Positions 1 through 7,716 of a stretch of DNA of 8,741 bases are shown one piece after another. This DNA comes from Nitrospirota bacterium (GTDB lineage: Bacteria; Nitrospirota; Thermodesulfovibrionia; Thermodesulfovibrionales; SM23-35). Numbering within the stretch: position 1 is the first letter of the stretch; each line of letters opens with the position of its first letter. Made by a program: the position numbers and the translations under genes. Under the pieces are notes generated by a model. It saw nothing but the letters and a program-made list of their open reading frames with translations. It was not told where the DNA came from and did not search any database. The stretch lies in contig JAOUJR010000058.1 of assembly GCA_029883145.1 (NCBI GenBank), positions 1-8,741 on the forward strand, given 5' to 3'.

Positions 1-82
1 ATCCTTTCTTGCGATACCATCTCGAATCCCAGGTTTTAATTATTCCAAGCCTAACTCCTATAGGATGCGTCTTTTGACCCAA
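1..82 (-). CDS. rpsC: 30S ribosomal protein S3 (uS3), N-terminal fragment cut by window edge
   Basis: Only the first 27 codons are in the window; the gene continues beyond position 1. The readable protein starts MGQKTHPIGVRLGI and goes on to KTWDSRWYRKKG, which matches the conserved N-terminus of bacterial S3 (E. coli begins MGQKVHPNGIRLGI). S3 sits on the head of the 30S subunit at the mRNA entry channel. The start is TTG at 82-80. An in-frame TAG at 88-86 lies just upstream, no ATG lies between it and the conserved GQK, and AGGAGG at 94-89 is 6 bases before the TTG. The gene follows rplV after a 14-base gap, the usual L22-S3 order. Identification is firm despite the short length. Confidence 0.95.
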   Translation of the reverse strand, partial: MGQKTHPIGVRLGIIKTWDSRWYRKKG

Positions 83-88
83 AACCTA

Positions 89-94
89 CCTCCT
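89..94 (-). promoter_or_regulatory. Strong ribosome binding site for rpsC (TTG start)
   Basis: AGGAGG on the minus strand, 6 bases before the TTG at 82-80. It decides the start, because an in-frame stop lies between this site and the TTG and there is no nearby ATG in that frame. Confidence 0.85.
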
Positions 95-96
95 CA

Positions 97-432
97 TCAT
101 TTTTCTTCTGATAAAACTAATGTTATATGGCATGTCCTCTTTCTGATAACGTTTGCTCTTCCCATTGCCCTCGGTTCAACCCTTTTCATTACCGGTCCTT
201 GATCAACTAATGCCTTTACAATCTTCATTGCTTCAGGATCGGTAGCCTTTTTCTGTTCTGCATTAGACATTGCCGATTTGAGAAGCTTTTCTAAAAATTT
301 TGCACCTCTATATGGCATAAAACGAAGGGATAGAAGGGCATCACCAGCACGCTTACCCCTTATCAGGTCTACAACCCTCCTTGCCTTTCGTGGCGTCATC
401 CTCGCATATTTTAATATTGCCTTTGATTCCAT
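97..432 (-). CDS. rplV: 50S ribosomal protein L22 (uL22)
   Basis: 111 codons, the normal length for bacterial L22 (E. coli 110). L22 binds 23S rRNA and sends a long beta-hairpin into the peptide exit tunnel. The N-terminal part (TPRKARRVVDLIRGK, residues 13-27) is the typical rRNA-binding helix region. The hairpin (about 79-101) carries GPVMKRVEPRAMGR, with Met82-Lys83-Arg84 at the same numbering as the E. coli MKR residues associated with macrolide resistance when altered; they are intact here. It starts with ATG, 13 bases after the rpsS stop. The ribosome binding site is weak (AGAG), so translation may depend on ribosomes leaving rpsS. It ends with TGA 14 bases before rpsC. Confidence 0.98.
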   Translation of the reverse strand: MESKAILKYARMTPRKARRVVDLIRGKRAGDALLSLRFMPYRGAKFLEKLLKSAMSNAEQKKATDPEAMKIVKALVDQGPVMKRVEPRAMGRANVIRKRTCHITLVLSEEK

Positions 433-445
433 AGTTATTCTCTAT

Positions 446-730
446 TTATCCTTTTGCAGCAGCAGCTTTCTCCGAACCTGAATGGCTTCGAAATGTCCTC
501 GTGGGTGAAAATTCGCCAAGCTTATGACCAACCATATTCTCCGTAACATACACGGGTATAAACTTCTTCCCATTATGTACTGCAAAGGTATATCCGATAA
601 ATTCAGGTATAATCGTAGAGCGTCTCGACCATGTCTTTATAAGCTTCTTTTCACCAGTCTCCATCATTGTCTTTACCTTCTTCATAAGCTTTTCATCCAC
701 AAATGGACCTTTTTTTAGGGACCTCGGCAA
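446..730 (-). CDS. rpsS: 30S ribosomal protein S19 (uS19)
   Basis: 94 codons, close to the usual 92-93. S19 lies in the head of the 30S subunit, forms a tight pair with S13 and contacts the A-site finger. Family hallmarks are the N-terminal [14 protein letters not shown], the central [24 protein letters not shown] and the C-terminal [20 protein letters not shown]. The start is TTG at 730-728, giving the canonical [15 protein letters not shown] at 743-738, inside the last codons of rplB, is 7 bases upstream, and there is no ATG near the conserved N-terminus. Only one base separates it from the rplB stop, so the two genes are probably translationally coupled. The tail SEKAAAAKG is alanine-rich, in a region that varies in this family. 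Confidence 0.98.
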   Translation of the reverse strand: MPRSLKKGPFVDEKLMKKVKTMMETGEKKLIKTWSRRSTIIPEFIGYTFAVHNGKKFIPVYVTENMVGHKLGEFSPTRTFRSHSGSEKAAAAKG

Positions 731-731
731 T

Positions 732-1550
732 CTATTTCCTCCTCTTAATAATAAATCTATTCGTTCTCTTATTCTTTCTCGTTTTCACTCCTTCAGGCTT
801 CCCCCATGGTGAGCATGCAGGACGACCACCTGAGGCTTTCCCTTCACCGCCACCCAGTGGATGGTCTACCGGGTTCATTGCAACACCTCTCACATGAGGT
901 TTTCTGCCCAACCACCTTATCCTGCCTGCCTTGCCATAAGAGATATTTTCGTGGTCAGGATTACTCACCTGCCCTATAGTTGCCATACAACCCGAAAGTA
1001 TAAAACGCACCTCACCTGATGAGAGTTTCACCTGAACATATTTTTCTTCTTTAGCAATCATCTGTACTGAGGAGCCTGCACTCCTTGCAAGCTTCGCACC
1101 TTGTCCTGGATGTAGCTCAATGTTATGAATAAAAGTACCTAAGGGCATATCACTGAGGGGAAGTGCATTCCCTACCTTTATCTCAGCCTCTTTTCCTGAA
1201 ACAACTTCATCTCCGACCCGAATGCCTAACGGCGCAATTATATATCTTTTCTCACCATCTCTATACTTAAGAAGGGCTATCCTTGCTGATCTGTTTGGAT
1301 CATATTCTATAGTCTCAACTTTTGCAGGAACCCCTATCTTGTCCCTTTTGAAATCTATACTCCTCAATGCCCTTTTGTTACCCCCTCCTCTATGCCAGGT
1401 AGTAACACGCCCGACGTTGTTCCTGCCACCTGACCTCCTCAGGGGTCTCAGGAGTGGTTCAAAGGGCTTATCTGTCGTTATATCGACAAAGTCAGATACA
1501 GTCTGAGATCTCCTGCCCGGTGATGTTGGACTATATTTCTTCAGCCCCAT
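732..1550 (-). CDS. rplB: 50S ribosomal protein L2 (uL2)
   Basis: 272 codons (E. coli 273). L2 is a primary 23S rRNA-binding protein, needed for subunit association and close to the peptidyl transferase centre. The N-terminal part has [20 protein letters not shown] (about 38-57), followed by the OB-fold and SH3-like domains. The C-terminal loop [18 protein letters not shown] (225-242) contains His230, which corresponds to the conserved His229 of E. coli L2. The second His of the common DHPHGGGEG motif is Leu232 here. The end [19 protein letters not shown] is typical. It starts with ATG sharing its A with the last base of the rplW TAA (TAATG), a sign of coupled translation, with a GAGGG-type site just upstream. 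Its last codons carry the rpsS ribosome binding site. Confidence 0.99.
   Translation of the reverse strand: MGLKKYSPTSPGRRSQTVSDFVDITTDKPFEPLLRPLRRSGGRNNVGRVTTWHRGGGNKRALRSIDFKRDKIGVPAKVETIEYDPNRSARIALLKYRDGEKRYIIAPLGIRVGDEVVSGKEAEIKVGNALPLSDMPLGTFIHNIELHPGQGAKLARSAGSSVQMIAKEEKYVQVKLSSGEVRFILSGCMATIGQVSNPDHENISYGKAGRIRWLGRKPHVRGVAMNPVDHPLGGGEGKASGGRPACSPWGKPEGVKTRKNKRTNRFIIKRRK
738..743 (-). promoter_or_regulatory. Ribosome binding site for rpsS, inside the 3' end of rplB
   Basis: AGGAGG on the minus strand doubles as two Arg codons near the end of L2 (KRRK). It is 7 bases from the TTG start of rpsS and supports that start. Confidence 0.85.
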
Positions 1551-1840
1551 TATACACCCTCAATAAAATCGAGTTTTTCACCCTTTCTAAGAGTAATCAA
1601 TGCCTTCTTCCTATCAGGCCTTTTGCCAATAGATCTTCCTAATTTTTTCCATTTGCCATGCACAGCTACTGTCGCAACCTTCTCGACTTTTACCTTAAAA
1701 ATCTCTTCGATAGCCTTTTTTATTTCAAGTTTATTTGCATCAGTGCTTACCTCAACCAGGATCTTATTTTCTGATTCCTTAAGATGGCTGCCTTTCTCGG
1801 TAAAAAGAGGCTTTTTAATTATTGTATATACACTCTTCAT
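1550..1840 (-). CDS. rplW: 50S ribosomal protein L23 (uL23)
   Basis: 96 codons, normal for bacterial L23. L23 sits at the exit of the peptide tunnel and is the docking point for trigger factor and the signal recognition particle. Recognisable parts are the N-terminal [11 protein letters not shown], where Glu15 lines up with the VSEK region of E. coli L23 that contacts trigger factor; the helix with [21 protein letters not shown] (about 34-54); and the basic loop [19 protein letters not shown] that reaches into the rRNA. Its ATG overlaps the rplD stop (ATGA, 1840-1837), and its TAA overlaps the rplB start. This coding region is AT-rich: 17 of 60 bases are G or C at 1681-1740 by hand count. Confidence 0.98.
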   Translation of the reverse strand: MKSVYTIIKKPLFTEKGSHLKESENKILVEVSTDANKLEIKKAIEEIFKVKVEKVATVAVHGKWKKLGRSIGKRPDRKKALITLRKGEKLDFIEGV

Positions 1841-2475
1841 TCTTCAACACCCTCACTCGCCACGTGAAACCTGCTGATTGCATCTTTTGTCATAATAAGT
1901 CTCTCGTGAACGAGCACATTATAGGTGTTCAAATCAGAAACCCTGACCACCTTTACTCCCGGGATATTCCTCGCAGAAAGTGTAACCGCCTCATCCTTCT
2001 CAGGGATGACGATAAGGGTTCTTTTTCCTTCTAATCCGAATTTTTTCAAAATCGAAACCATATCTTTCGTTTTAGGTTTATCAATTGAAAGTCCATCTAT
2101 AATTGTAATCTCACCTTCCGACATCTTCATGGAAAGTGCCGTCTTTAACGCAAGCTTCTTTACCTTTTTGGGAAGGTTATATGAATAATCCCTCGGTTGC
2201 GGTCCAAAGACTATTCCTCCGCCTCTCCATAAAGGGGAGCGGATACTACCTGCCCTTGCCCTTCCTGTATGTTTCTGTTTCCATGGCTTTTTGCCGCCTC
2301 CCCTGACAAGACCCTTTGTCTTTGTTGCATGGGTACCTTGCCTTTGATTTGCAAGAAAATTAACTACCGCTTGATGAACTACGGTAGGTTTCGTATCGAC
2401 ACCAAAAACATCATCACGCAATTCCATCTTTCCAACGGTATTATTGCTCTTATCCTTTATCTGAACCTCTGGCAT
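1837..2475 (-). CDS. rplD: 50S ribosomal protein L4 (uL4)
   Basis: 212 codons, in the usual 200-215 range. L4 has a globular Rossmann-like domain on the ribosome surface and a long basic loop that lines the exit tunnel opposite L22. The loop is clear at about residues 44-93: QRQGTHATKTKGLVRGGG, KKPWKQKHTGRARAGSIRSP and WRGGGIVFGP, all hallmark sequences. The globular part follows (KKLALKTALSMK through IPGVKVVRVSDLNTYNVLVHERL). In E. coli L4 also represses the S10 operon, but the large leader used there is not present before rpsJ here. ATG follows the rplC TGA with one base between, with AAGGA upstream, and the stop overlaps the rplW ATG. Confidence 0.98.
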   Translation of the reverse strand: MPEVQIKDKSNNTVGKMELRDDVFGVDTKPTVVHQAVVNFLANQRQGTHATKTKGLVRGGGKKPWKQKHTGRARAGSIRSPLWRGGGIVFGPQPRDYSYNLPKKVKKLALKTALSMKMSEGEITIIDGLSIDKPKTKDMVSILKKFGLEGKRTLIVIPEKDEAVTLSARNIPGVKVVRVSDLNTYNVLVHERLIMTKDAISRFHVASEGVEE

Positions 2476-2476
2476 G

Positions 2477-3088
2477 TCAGTCTTCCTTTCTTATCTCCAG
2501 GTAGGTACCTTTCGCACCCGGAACAGCACCTCTTATAAGGAGAATATTCTGGTCAGACTTCACATCAATTATCTCGAGGTTCTTAGAAGTTACTCTCTCA
2601 AACCCCATATGGCCTGGAAGTCCTGTATTTTTCCAAACCCTCGAGGGGTAAGAACTCGCACCAATTGAACCAGGCGCCCTATTGAACATCGAGCCGTGTG
2701 AACCCGGTCCTCCAGCGTAGTGATGTCTCTTCATCACACCCTGAAATCCTTTACCCTTTGATACACCTGTTACAGAAACCTTGTCTCCTTTTACAAATTT
2801 CCCCACAGTTAAAAACTCACCAACTTTTAACCCACTCATAGGGAATTCCTTTAATATCCTGTAAGGTTTAACCCCGGCTCGTTTAAATACCCCGGATAGG
2901 GGCTTATTTAATTTCTTTTCTTCTATCTCTATAAAACCTATCTTTACTGACTCATATCCGTCATTCTCTAAGGTTTTCACCTGAATCACGCAACAGGGTC
3001 CTGCTTCAACAACAGTCACAGGGCATATTTTCCCGTCATCGATAAATATCTGTGTCATGCCGAGTTTTTTCCCGAGAATGCCAATCAT
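2477..3088 (-). CDS. rplC: 50S ribosomal protein L3 (uL3)
   Basis: 203 codons (E. coli 209). L3 is an early-assembly 23S rRNA-binding protein whose central extension reaches towards the peptidyl transferase centre. The N-terminal [15 protein letters not shown], the [19 protein letters not shown] stretch and the extension [19 protein letters not shown] are diagnostic. Where E. coli has GSIGQNQTPGKV with methylated Gln150, this protein has [12 protein letters not shown], so the target of the PrmB methyltransferase is absent. The ATG overlaps the rpsJ stop (ATGA at 3088-3085). The C-terminus ends in LEIRKED one base before rplD. Confidence 0.99.
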   Translation of the reverse strand: MIGILGKKLGMTQIFIDDGKICPVTVVEAGPCCVIQVKTLENDGYESVKIGFIEIEEKKLNKPLSGVFKRAGVKPYRILKEFPMSGLKVGEFLTVGKFVKGDKVSVTGVSKGKGFQGVMKRHHYAGGPGSHGSMFNRAPGSIGASSYPSRVWKNTGLPGHMGFERVTSKNLEIIDVKSDQNILLIRGAVPGAKGTYLEIRKED

Positions 3089-3390
3089 AATTTTATCTCT
3101 ACATCAACACCAGCTGCGAGCTCTAATTTCATAAGGGCATCAACAGTCTGCGGAGTTGGATCATAAATATCTATCAGCCTTTTATGTGTTCTTATCTCAA
3201 ACTGTTCTCTTGACTTTTTGTCCACATGTGGAGACCTGAGAACAGTTATTTTGCTTATTCTTGTAGGTAATGGTACAGGACCTGCTACTCTTGCTCCGGT
3301 CCTCTGTGCAGTGTCCACTATCTCTTTCACAGACCTGTCAAGTATTCTGTGGTCATATGCTCTCAATTTTATTCTTATCTTCTGATTCAC
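3085..3390 (-). CDS. rpsJ: 30S ribosomal protein S10 (uS10, NusE)
   Basis: 101 codons (E. coli 103). S10 is a 30S head protein that, off the ribosome, pairs with NusB in transcription antitermination and contacts NusG. The sequence [24 protein letters not shown], the middle [29 protein letters not shown] and the end [33 protein letters not shown] cover the whole fold. The start is GTG at 3390-3388. The frame is open upstream only to a TGA at 3420-3418, and it contains no ATG, GTG or TTG in that stretch. The ribosome binding site is weak: GTGAG about 6 bases upstream may pair with the 5' part of the anti-Shine-Dalgarno. The 39-base gap after tuf is too short for an E. coli-like S10 leader. Confidence 0.97.
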   Translation of the reverse strand: MNQKIRIKLRAYDHRILDRSVKEIVDTAQRTGARVAGPVPLPTRISKITVLRSPHVDKKSREQFEIRTHKRLIDIYDPTPQTVDALMKLELAAGVDVEIKL

Positions 3391-3429
3391 GTTTTTCTCA
3401 CTTTTAACTTTAAACTTTCACCTATTAAA

Positions 3430-4629
3430 CTATGCGATCACCTCAATCACCACACCAGCGCCTACAGTCCTTCCGCCCTCTCTTATGGCAAACCGTAACT
3501 CCCTCTCCATCGCTATCGGTGAAATAAGCTCAACCGCCAGAGTTACATTATCACCAGGCATTACCATCTCTACCCCTTCAGGTAATTGCGCTACACCAGT
3601 GACATCTGTCGTCCTGAAGTAAAATTGAGGCCTGTATCCCTTGAAAAATGGTGTGTGCCTCCCTCCCTCTTCCTTCGTCAATATATATACCTCTGCCTTG
3701 AACTTCGTGTGAGGAGTGATGCTGCCAGGCTTCGCTAATACCTGCCCCCTCTCTACTTCGTCCTTGCCTATCCCGCGAAGTAATACCCCTATGTTGTCCC
3801 CCGCGCGACCTTCATCAAGAAGCTTCCTGAACATCTCTACCCCAGTGGCTACCGTCTTCCTCGTCTCCCCAAGTCCTACAATCTCTACCTCTTCCCCTAC
3901 TTTCACTATCCCACGCTCTACCCTTCCTGTCACTACCGTCCCACGCCCTGATATGGAAAATACATCCTCTATCGGCATTAAAAATGGCTTGTCTATAGGC
4001 CTGTCAGGCGTCGGTATGTAACTGTCTACCGCATCTAATAAGTCCCGAATGCACTTGAATTCCTCTGCCTTGCCATCAGTACTGGCACTCTCCATCGCCT
4101 TCAGCGCACTGCCCCTTATCACCGGTATCTTGTCACCAGGAAATTGATACTTCGTCAAAAGCTCCCTTACCTCAAGCTCTACTAAATCCAAAATCTCCGG
4201 GTCATCTACCATGTCTACTTTGTTCATGAATACTACTATGTAGGGTACCCCTACCTGCCTCGCTAATAACACGTGCTCCCTCGTCTGTGGCATCGGCCCA
4301 TCATTCGACCCTACGACAAGTATCGCTCCATCCATCTGTGCCGCTCCCGTGATCATGTTCTTTATGTAATCAGCATGCCCAGGACAGTCTACATGTGCGT
4401 AATGCCTCTTGTCTGTCTCATACTCTATATGGGCCGTCGCTATCGTGATGCCCCTGGCCTTCTCCTCAGGCGCATTGTCAATGCTGTCAAATGACCTGTA
4501 CTGTGCCTGCCCCTTCATTGCTAAATACTTCGTGATAGCGGATGTCAACGTGGTCTTGCCATGGTCTATGTGACCTATCGTCCCTACGTTTGCATGGGGC
4601 TTTACTCTCTCAAATTTAGCCTTTGCCAT
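3430..4629 (-). CDS. tuf: Elongation factor Tu
   Basis: 399 codons, normal for EF-Tu. It carries aminoacyl-tRNA to the ribosomal A site and hydrolyses GTP. GTPase motifs: G1 GHIDHGKT at 19-26, the switch I region KARGITIA at 57-64, DCPGHADY at 81-88 with catalytic His85, NKVD at 136-139 and the GSAL motif near 173-176. Domains 2 and 3 follow ([52 protein letters not shown]). ATG has GGGAGG 4 bases upstream. Odd points: residues 106-109 read VGSN before [10 protein letters not shown], where VSAA or VSAT is usual, and codon use differs sharply from fusA (see findings). By hand count, two 60-base lines are 50% and 57% G+C, above the two lines sampled in neighbouring genes. Confidence 0.99.
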   Translation of the reverse strand: MAKAKFERVKPHANVGTIGHIDHGKTTLTSAITKYLAMKGQAQYRSFDSIDNAPEEKARGITIATAHIEYETDKRHYAHVDCPGHADYIKNMITGAAQMDGAILVVGSNDGPMPQTREHVLLARQVGVPYIVVFMNKVDMVDDPEILDLVELEVRELLTKYQFPGDKIPVIRGSALKAMESASTDGKAEEFKCIRDLLDAVDSYIPTPDRPIDKPFLMPIEDVFSISGRGTVVTGRVERGIVKVGEEVEIVGLGETRKTVATGVEMFRKLLDEGRAGDNIGVLLRGIGKDEVERGQVLAKPGSITPHTKFKAEVYILTKEEGGRHTPFFKGYRPQFYFRTTDVTGVAQLPEGVEMVMPGDNVTLAVELISPIAMERELRFAIREGGRTVGAGVVIEVIA

Positions 4630-4633
4630 ATTT

Positions 4634-4639
4634 CCTCCC
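4634..4639 (-). promoter_or_regulatory. Ribosome binding site for tuf
   Basis: GGGAGG on the minus strand with 4 bases to the ATG at 4629. It is one of the strongest sites in the window, as expected for a very highly expressed protein. Confidence 0.85.
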
Positions 4640-4647
4640 GTTTTTAG

Positions 4648-4674
4648 TTATTAGCTGTTAGAGTTCAGTTTCAA
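4648..4674 (-). promoter_or_regulatory. Weak candidate promoter upstream of tuf
   Basis: TTGAAA at 4674-4669 and TAATAA at 4653-4648 on the minus strand are separated by only 15 bases, which is short. A start about 7 bases later would leave a very short leader that barely covers the ribosome binding site. It overlaps the possible hairpin, so it is listed only as a candidate. An internal tuf promoter would make sense, since EF-Tu is needed in excess over ribosomal proteins. Confidence 0.2.
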
Positions 4675-4687
4675 AACTAACAAATAA
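4648..4687 (-). other. Possible RNA hairpin in the fusA-tuf spacer
   Basis: On the minus strand TTATT-TGTTAG (4687-4677) can pair with CTAACA-gct-AATAA (4661-4648), giving 6 + 5 base pairs with a 3-base bulge and a 15-base loop. It ends 8 bases before the tuf ribosome binding site. No U-tract follows, so it does not look like an intrinsic terminator. The stem is almost all A-U and its stability is doubtful. It could be a processing site or leader structure, or chance. Confidence 0.3.
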
Positions 4688-4711
4688 TCACTGTTAACGA
4701 TTCACTTATGA

Positions 4712-6787
4712 TTAGCCCTTTATTTTTGCAATAATTTCTTCAGAGATCCCTTTTGGAACCTCATCATAACGTGAGAACTGCATCGTATATGTTGCTCTGC
4801 CCTGAGTCTTTGATCTTAAATCAGTCGCATAACCAAACATTTCCGAAAGTGGTACCTGCAACTTTATTACCTGGGCATTCCCCCTTCTCTCTATGCTTTG
4901 GATCTTTCCACGGCGTGAGTTAAGGTCCCCAATGACATCACCCATATACTCTTCAGGTGTCACAACTTCAACACTCATGAATGGTTCAAGAAGGACAGGA
5001 TGAGCCTTTTTTGCAGCCTCTCTGAATGCCATAGAACCTGCTATCTTAAATGCCATTTCAGAAGAGTCAACCTCATGGTACGAACCGTCATAAAGTGTTG
5101 CTTTTATGTCAACAACAGGGTATCCTGCAAGAATTCCTCTGTATGTTGCCTCTCTTACCCCTTTTTCGACTGCAGGTATATATTCCCTTGGAATGACGCC
5201 GCCGACAATCGCATTCTCAAATTCAAATTCCTCACCGTCTTCTAACGGCTCAACTTCTAAGAAAACATGGCCATATTGTCCACGTCCTCCACTCTGCCTG
5301 ACATATTTCCCCTCTGCCTTCGAGACTGACCTAATTGTCTCTTTATAAGCAACCTGTGGTTTCCCAACATTTGCGCTCACTTTAAATTCTCTCAACAACC
5401 TGTCCACAATAATCTCCAGATGAAGTTCTCCCATACCGGATATAATCGTCTGCCCTGTATCTTCATTAAATGAGACCTTAAATGAGGGGTCTTCCTGAGC
5501 AAGTTTATTGAGTGACTGAGAAAGTTTCTCATGGTCAGCCTTTGTCTTTGGCTCAATTGCGACAGACATGACCGGCTCCGGGAATTCCATCGAACCAAGG
5601 GAAATAGGGTTCTTTTCGTCACATAAGGTATCACCTGTAAGTGTATTTCTCAATCCTACCACTGCTGCGATATCACCCGCGGATACCTCTTTTATCTCTT
5701 CACGCTTGTTCGCGTGCATCTTCAGAAGCCTTCCAACTCTTTCCCTTATATCTTTTGTTGAATTATATACGTAGGAACCTGCACTGAGTACCCCTGAATA
5801 AACCCTTATGAAAGTGAGTTGCCCTACAAAGGGATCAGTCATTACCTTAAACGCAAGAGCAGAAAAAGGTTCATTTTCTTCAGCATGCCTTATCACCTTA
5901 GAACCATTATCTGGCATTACTCCCTCAACAGGTGGTATATCAAGTGGAGAGGGAAGATAATCAACTATAGCATCGAGTAAAAGCTGGATACACTTATTTC
6001 TGAATGCAGAGCCACAGAAAATAGGTGTAAGCTTCATCTCTATAGTACCTTTCCTTATTGCTGTTTTGATCTCATCTGCTTCAATTTCTTCTTTGCTCAG
6101 AAATTTCTCCAAGAGAGTATCATCAACATCGGCTAAGGCCTCCAGCATTTTTTCCCTGTATTCAAGTGCATAAGGCATAAGCTGGTCCGGAATATCACCT
6201 TCAGTATACTTTGCACCTAATGTTTCATCATCAAAATATATCGCTTTCATCCTGACAAGATCTATAGGTCCCCTGAATTTATCCTCAGACCCCATTGGTA
6301 TATGAATGGGAACAGGGTTTGCACCGAGGCGTTCTATCATGCTATTTACACTCGTATGAAAATCAGCACCCACTCTATCCATTTTATTCATAAACGCAAT
6401 TCTTGGAACACCATACTTATCTGCCTGCCTCCAGACTGTCTCTGATTGTGGTTCGACACCTGCCACAGAATCGAAGAGCGCAACAGCACCATCAAGAACC
6501 CTTAAAGACCTTTCGACCTCGATGGTGAAATCGACATGACCGGGCGTATCTATGATATTAATTCTATGGTCTTTCCAGAAACATGTCGTTGCAGCAGAGG
6601 TAATAGTTATGCCTCTCTCTTGCTCCTGGACCATCCAGTCCATAACAGCAGTGCCCTCGTCAACCTCACCCATTTTATAGGTAACACCAGTGTAATAGAG
6701 GATTCGCTCGGTCGTAGTAGTCTTCCCCGCATCTATGTGCGCCATAATGCCAATATTTCGAGTCTTTTCTAATGGGAATTTTGACAA
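4712..6787 (-). CDS. fusA: Elongation factor G
   Basis: 691 codons, the same length class as Thermus EF-G and slightly shorter than E. coli (704). It is the GTPase that drives translocation and, with RRF, ribosome recycling. Motifs: P-loop AHIDAGKT at 16-23, switch I QERGITI at 56-62, DTPGHVDF at 80-87 and NKMDR at 134-138. Domain 2 is seen in [25 protein letters not shown]. The domain IV region contains [15 protein letters not shown], and the domain V tail ends with [18 protein letters not shown]. The [20 protein letters not shown] stretch is typical of EF-G rather than tetracycline-resistance relatives. The start is TTG at 6787-6785: an in-frame TAG lies directly before it, GAGGAG is 7 bases upstream, and the next ATG would delete the N-terminus up to the P-loop. 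It follows rpsG by 21 bases. Confidence 0.99.
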   Translation of the reverse strand: MSKFPLEKTRNIGIMAHIDAGKTTTTERILYYTGVTYKMGEVDEGTAVMDWMVQEQERGITITSAATTCFWKDHRINIIDTPGHVDFTIEVERSLRVLDGAVALFDSVAGVEPQSETVWRQADKYGVPRIAFMNKMDRVGADFHTSVNSMIERLGANPVPIHIPMGSEDKFRGPIDLVRMKAIYFDDETLGAKYTEGDIPDQLMPYALEYREKMLEALADVDDTLLEKFLSKEEIEADEIKTAIRKGTIEMKLTPIFCGSAFRNKCIQLLLDAIVDYLPSPLDIPPVEGVMPDNGSKVIRHAEENEPFSALAFKVMTDPFVGQLTFIRVYSGVLSAGSYVYNSTKDIRERVGRLLKMHANKREEIKEVSAGDIAAVVGLRNTLTGDTLCDEKNPISLGSMEFPEPVMSVAIEPKTKADHEKLSQSLNKLAQEDPSFKVSFNEDTGQTIISGMGELHLEIIVDRLLREFKVSANVGKPQVAYKETIRSVSKAEGKYVRQSGGRGQYGHVFLEVEPLEDGEEFEFENAIVGGVIPREYIPAVEKGVREATYRGILAGYPVVDIKATLYDGSYHEVDSSEMAFKIAGSMAFREAAKKAHPVLLEPFMSVEVVTPEEYMGDVIGDLNSRRGKIQSIERRGNAQVIKLQVPLSEMFGYATDLRSKTQGRATYTMQFSRYDEVPKGISEEIIAKIKG

Positions 6788-6794
6788 CTATTTT

Positions 6795-6800
6795 CTCCTC
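6795..6800 (-). promoter_or_regulatory. Ribosome binding site for fusA (TTG start)
   Basis: GAGGAG on the minus strand, 7 bases before the TTG at 6787. With the in-frame TAG immediately before the TTG, it fixes the start of EF-G. Confidence 0.85.
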
Positions 6801-6808
6801 TATCTTTC

Positions 6809-7279
6809 TTACCATCTATAATGGGCAAACGCCTTATTAGCTTCTGCCATTTTATGGGTATCTTCTTTCTTTTTTATAGAAGACCCAGTGTTGTTAAACC
6901 CATCCAATAACTCTCCTGCAAGTTTCTCCTGCATCGTCTTCTCACTTCTGTCCCGTGAATATTTGATAATCCATCTGATAGCAAGAGCTGTACGCCTCTG
7001 TGGTTTTATTTCGACCGGGACCTGATACGTTGCGCCACCGACCCTCCTTGGTTTCACTTCCACAAGAGGTTTTATATTTTCCATTGATGTTTTGAACACT
7101 TTAATAGGATCGCTTCCGGTTTTTTTCTTTATCACGTCGAATGCACCATAGAAAACTTTCTCTGCTGTAGCCTTCTTCCCATCCTTCATTATTGCACTTA
7201 TAAACTTGCTCACAAGTTTGCTGTTGTATTTCGGGTCAGGTAAAATATTCTTTTTTTCTACAAGTCTTCTTCTCGGCAT
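6809..7279 (-). CDS. rpsG: 30S ribosomal protein S7 (uS7)
   Basis: 156 codons, the standard length of the short form of bacterial S7. S7 starts assembly of the 30S head by binding the 3' domain of 16S rRNA and lies near the E site. Markers are the N-terminal MPRRR and [22 protein letters not shown], the beta-hairpin region [23 protein letters not shown] (about 73-95), and the C-terminal [21 protein letters not shown]. It starts with ATG, with AAGGA 7 bases upstream. The gap to rpsL is only 16 bases, so the longer S12-S7 spacer that E. coli S7 uses for autoregulation is missing here; any feedback would have to work differently. Confidence 0.98.
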   Translation of the reverse strand: MPRRRLVEKKNILPDPKYNSKLVSKFISAIMKDGKKATAEKVFYGAFDVIKKKTGSDPIKVFKTSMENIKPLVEVKPRRVGGATYQVPVEIKPQRRTALAIRWIIKYSRDRSEKTMQEKLAGELLDGFNNTGSSIKKKEDTHKMAEANKAFAHYRW

Positions 7280-7295
7280 TATATAATCCTTCTAT

Positions 7296-7667
7296 CTATT
7301 TAGGCCTTTTTGCTCCGTACTTTGACCTTCCCTGTCTCCTGTCAGCAACTCCCATAGAATCGAGCGTACCCCTGATAATGTGGTACCTTACTCCGGGGAG
7401 GTCTTTTACTCTCCCTCCTCTTATCATGACAATAGAATGCTCCTGAAGATTATGCCCGACTCCCGGTATATATGCGGTGACTTCCATCGCATTCATAAGC
7501 CTTACCCTTGCAACTTTTCTCAGTGCCGAGTTTGGCTTTTTGGGCGTCGTGGTATAAACCCTCACACATACTCCTCTTTTCTGAGGACAGTTTCTTAATG
7601 CAGGGCTTTTTGTTTTCCTCTTCACCTTCTCACGCCCATTTTTTATTAACTGAGCAACAGTAGGCAC
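7296..7667 (-). CDS. rpsL: 30S ribosomal protein S12 (uS12)
   Basis: 123 codons (E. coli 124). S12 is at the decoding centre and affects accuracy. The core [25 protein letters not shown] is intact, with Lys43 in its wild-type form; changes there cause streptomycin resistance in other bacteria. [13 protein letters not shown] at 84-96 contains Lys88 and Asp89, the equivalent of the aspartate that is methylthiolated in E. coli. The end SKYGAKRPK is typical. The start is GTG at 7667-7665, giving MPTVAQLI; the next ATG is codon 58, inside the conserved core. GGAGGT at 7676-7671 lies just upstream. It is the first gene of the str cluster, and a good promoter sits in the spacer before it. Confidence 0.99.
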   Translation of the reverse strand: MPTVAQLIKNGREKVKRKTKSPALRNCPQKRGVCVRVYTTTPKKPNSALRKVARVRLMNAMEVTAYIPGVGHNLQEHSIVMIRGGRVKDLPGVRYHIIRGTLDSMGVADRRQGRSKYGAKRPK

Positions 7668-7670
7668 TTT

Positions 7671-7676
7671 ACCTCC
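7671..7676 (-). promoter_or_regulatory. Ribosome binding site for rpsL (GTG start)
   Basis: GGAGGT on the minus strand, 3 bases from the GTG (4 if only GGAGG is counted). It supports GTG as the S12 start, slightly close but strong. Confidence 0.8.
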
Positions 7677-7704
7677 AAGATATTTATCTTAACAAAAATA
7701 AGAT
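7677..7704 (-). other. Two mutually exclusive short hairpins in the rpsL leader
   Basis: On the minus strand ATCTTA (7704-7699) can pair with TAAGAT (7691-7686) across a 7-base loop. The same AAGAT (7690-7686) can instead pair with ATCTT (7681-7677) across a 4-base loop, right against the ribosome binding site. Both stems are short and mostly A-U, so function is uncertain. Confidence 0.25.
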
Positions 7705-7716
7705 TATAAAGAAAGA

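Noticed and set aside
278..897. Three plus-strand open frames over rplV, rpsS and rplB
   Set aside because: They lie antisense to firmly identified ribosomal genes, have no ribosome binding site and no recognisable protein; they are mirror frames.
3391..3429. AAAGTT-like repeat between tuf and rpsJ
   Set aside because: It is a short AT-rich run in a 39-base gap with no hairpin. It is too small for an S10 leader or a terminator and looks like chance.
3716..4494. Plus-strand open frames opposite tuf
   Set aside because: They arise from the skewed codon use of tuf on the other strand. Composition is Ser/Pro/Thr-rich without domain character.
5392..5634. Minus-strand 80-codon frame inside fusA
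   Set aside because: It overlaps the continuous EF-G frame in another phase. EF-G is intact through this stretch, so there is no frameshift or embedded gene.
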